From contig JAGHTY010000207.1 of the NCBI GenBank assembly GCA_018065125.1, positions 1 to 35,057 on the forward strand: a stretch of 35,057 nucleotides of DNA, read 5' to 3'. Both the position numbers and the translations under genes were made by a program. The number at the start of each line of letters is the position of its first letter. The first letter of the stretch is position 1. Positions 32,646 through 35,057 of the stretch are shown here, one piece after another. This stretch comes from Candidatus Minthousia equi. GTDB lineage: Bacteria > Bacteroidota > Bacteroidia > Bacteroidales > Bacteroidaceae. Under the pieces are notes generated by a model. That model was given only the letters and a program-made list of their open reading frames with translations, had not been told where the DNA came from and ran no database searches.

Positions 32646-34994
32646 ATGAATAAGTTTTCAAAGACAAAGGCTTCGCCCATACTGAACATCCTTGGCATGA
32701 CCATTGCCTTTACGGCATTCTATGTAATTATGTCGCAGGTGATGTATGATGTTACGTTTAACCAAAGCATAAAGGATGCGGACAAGAAGTATATGATCTG
32801 TTCGCGGTTTCAAGATGGATGGATTTCTCGTTCTCCGATACAAGCAAGCATAAAGACGGCAGATGCTATGCCAGGTGCTAAGGTTGGTTATTTCAACTTG
32901 ATGGAACTAGGCAATAAAGTATATGGAGGCAAGGATGGTACCGACCTGTATCACTTCAACTCTCATTATTTCACCCATCAGGCAGCCGAGGTGTTAGGCT
33001 TGGAGTTCATATCAGGTAAGTACCCAGAGGCAGATGGTGATGTGGCAATCTCTGATAAGGTGGCCGAGACCATGTCTGTGGCTTCAGGAGATATGATTTA
33101 TGTATTCGATACAGATGAACAGAAGAAGGTTGCAGTTACTGTCACTGGTATCTTCAAGTCTTATCCTGCCAACTCAGACCTTGGTGAATGTGATGTGCTG
33201 ATAAACGAGGAGAAAGAAATTCTTGCTACAACCGATGGTAATTTCAACTATAATGGTGTTGTTTCGCTGGAAAATGCAGACGATACAGAAAAGTTCCTAT
33301 ATATTCTGCGTAAGAATGTGTATGAATCATGGAAGAACCTAGTTGAAAAATACAATCAGCAGCATGATACTAATTATGGTGAAGATTTCATCCAGCAGCG
33401 CATGCAGGAGTTCAAATTGGTACCATTAACTGATTTACATTTCTCGGATGTTCAGGATGATGTCAAGCGCCGTGCTTCAAGATCTACTGTATTTGAAATG
33501 ATAGGTATTGCTCTTTTGATTGTCATTATTGCTTTCATCAACTTTGTGAATTTCTTTGTGGCGTTGGTGCCAGAGAAGATGCGTTCGGTGAATATCCGCA
33601 AGGTGTTTGGAGCATCACGTACATCTCTCATCTGGAAGTTTGTCAAGGAGGCGCTAATCTATGTAAGTGTGGCTATTATACTTGCATGTATCTTGATATT
33701 AGCCATCTCAAAGAGTTCGATTAATGAACTCACAGATGGCAGCATAGGCTTTCAGCAGAATCTGCTTGCTTTCGTAGTCTTGATACTTGTTTCGGTAGTG
33801 TTTGCAGTTTTATCTGCATTGTTCCCTGCCTTGTATGTTACTCGTATCAATGCTGCTGTGGGTGTGAAGAGTGGTTTCTCTCGCAGTCGTGCTGGTGTAG
33901 TATTAAGAAAGGTTTTGATTACCTTCCAGTTGGCAACTGCTGTGGTGATGATGATTATATCAGCTGTTTTCTTTATGCAGTATCGCCACATGACCTCACA
34001 GCAACTTGGTTTCGACAAGGAAAACCTTTTTGTGGCGGGAATTCCTTATTATAAGCCAGAAATCAAGTCAAGGGTAGAGGGAATAGCAGGAGTGAAAGCG
34101 GTTACAGCCTCAAGTAATCAGGTTACTGGTAATGCAGGCATGACGCATGAAATCGTAAAGGATGGTATTTCGCTTACCCTTAAGGTTCGTAGGGTTTTGC
34201 CAAACTATCTTGACGTGGTGGGCATTCCGCTCATCTCGGGTGAGGTTTTTACTGATAGTAACGTTGGATCTCTGATTGTTGAAGACGCTATGAAGGATTT
34301 TGGTGATGACCAGAAAATACAAGAGATTATCTCGACAGCCAATGATTACAAATTGACAGGATTCTGCGTCAATACCAATAGCAAACCCGCTACAGATAAA
34401 ACAGAGAATGGTATAGAGGCATATACCAATGTAGGTAATGACTATCAATACCTGTGGTGTTTGATTGTTCGCACAGAACCAAATGTTGATCCAAAGACTA
34501 TTAGTTCACAGTTGAAACAGGCTATCGTGGATGTATATCAATTGGATGAGGAAATGAATGCATGGACAGTTGATACAGAGATGACCGAGCGATATGCACG
34601 TTTTATGCGCCAGTCGCAGATTTTCGGTCTTTTCTCGCTCATTGCCATTATCATTGCCTTGATGGGTGTGTTTGGTATTGTCCTCTTCGAGACAGAGCAT
34701 CGCCGCCACGAAACTGCTGTGCGTAAGGTGCTTGGTGCAGATGAACTGGGTATTATTGGTTTGTTCTGCAGGCAGTACATCTGGATTATTCTTACAGCAT
34801 GCCTTATTTCAACACCTATTGCACATATCGTAACAGAACAATGGCTGCAGCAGTTCTCTTCTCAGATTGATGTTCCTTTCTGGGTGTATTTGGCAGCATT
34901 TGCTATTGTTGCAGTACTTACCTTTGCTGTTATAGCATTGCGTATTGCCAAGGCTGCAAAGGAGAATCCGGTAAATAATCTTAAGTCAGAATAA
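32646..34994 (+). CDS. FtsX/MacB-like ABC transporter permease
   Basis: MNKFSKTKASPILNILGMTIAFTAFYVIM; FtsX domains 'EKMRSVNIRKVFGASRTSLIWKFVKEALIY' and 'HRRHETAVRKVLGADELGIIGLFCRQYIW'. Confidence 0.92.
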   Translation: MNKFSKTKASPILNILGMTIAFTAFYVIMSQVMYDVTFNQSIKDADKKYMICSRFQDGWISRSPIQASIKTADAMPGAKVGYFNLMELGNKVYGGKDGTDLYHFNSHYFTHQAAEVLGLEFISGKYPEADGDVAISDKVAETMSVASGDMIYVFDTDEQKKVAVTVTGIFKSYPANSDLGECDVLINEEKEILATTDGNFNYNGVVSLENADDTEKFLYILRKNVYESWKNLVEKYNQQHDTNYGEDFIQQRMQEFKLVPLTDLHFSDVQDDVKRRASRSTVFEMIGIALLIVIIAFINFVNFFVALVPEKMRSVNIRKVFGASRTSLIWKFVKEALIYVSVAIILACILILAISKSSINELTDGSIGFQQNLLAFVVLILVSVVFAVLSALFPALYVTRINAAVGVKSGFSRSRAGVVLRKVLITFQLATAVVMMIISAVFFMQYRHMTSQQLGFDKENLFVAGIPYYKPEIKSRVEGIAGVKAVTASSNQVTGNAGMTHEIVKDGISLTLKVRRVLPNYLDVVGIPLISGEVFTDSNVGSLIVEDAMKDFGDDQKIQEIISTANDYKLTGFCVNTNSKPATDKTENGIEAYTNVGNDYQYLWCLIVRTEPNVDPKTISSQLKQAIVDVYQLDEEMNAWTVDTEMTERYARFMRQSQIFGLFSLIAIIIALMGVFGIVLFETEHRRHETAVRKVLGADELGIIGLFCRQYIWIILTACLISTPIAHIVTEQWLQQFSSQIDVPFWVYLAAFAIVAVLTFAVIALRIAKAAKENPVNNLKSE

Positions 34995-35007
34995 AGCAAG
35001 TCGTCAT

Positions 35008-35057
35008 ATGAAGTTTTTTACAAAGACAAAAGCGTCGTCAATACTGAACGTGCTGGG
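35008..35057 (+). CDS. start of a second, paralogous FtsX-like permease (truncated by window end)
   Basis: MKFFTKTKASSILNVLG resembles MNKFSKTKASPILNILG of the preceding gene. Confidence 0.7.
   Translation, partial: MKFFTKTKASSILNVL

Overview
35-kb chromosomal segment from a Bacteroidales (Prevotella/Bacteroides-like) bacterium. The evidence is Bacteroidetes-type -33/-7 promoters (TTTG-N19/20-TAnnTTTG), DUF5687, DUF4836 and DUF5063 family genes, and a fused NfnAB. Most of the window is ordinary core genome: nucleoside phosphorylase, fused NfnAB, serS, rpmA-rplU, NlpC/P60 lipoprotein, ABC/DUF5687 pair, trxB, LolA-like, ftsK, RNase D-like, RlmI-like, nucleoside MFS, rsmE, DUF4836, ABC ATPase/permease, bile-acid symporter-like, secreted nuclease. 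It ends in a TolC/HlyD/FtsX-permease efflux operon that has a good sigma-54 promoter. The unusual part is a minus-strand accessory islet, about 23956-29215. It contains (i) a promoter followed by a ~230-nt highly structured 5' leader with a 128-nt rod and two mutually exclusive helices next to the start codon; (ii) a membrane-anchored DUF4236 + TerB-like + FtsK-gamma-like + CbxX/CfqX-type AAA+ protein; (iii) a Kv-like ion channel 14 nt downstream; and (iv) a three-gene DUF3791 / DUF3990 (ADP-ribosyltransferase-like) / DUF3791-like cassette with two ATGA overlaps. The noncoding DNA between the islet and the efflux operon (29216-30015) carries an 11-bp-periodic TCGATT array, shared ACACAGGTGT dyads and nested inverted repeats. 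All family calls come from reading motifs by eye; no search was run.
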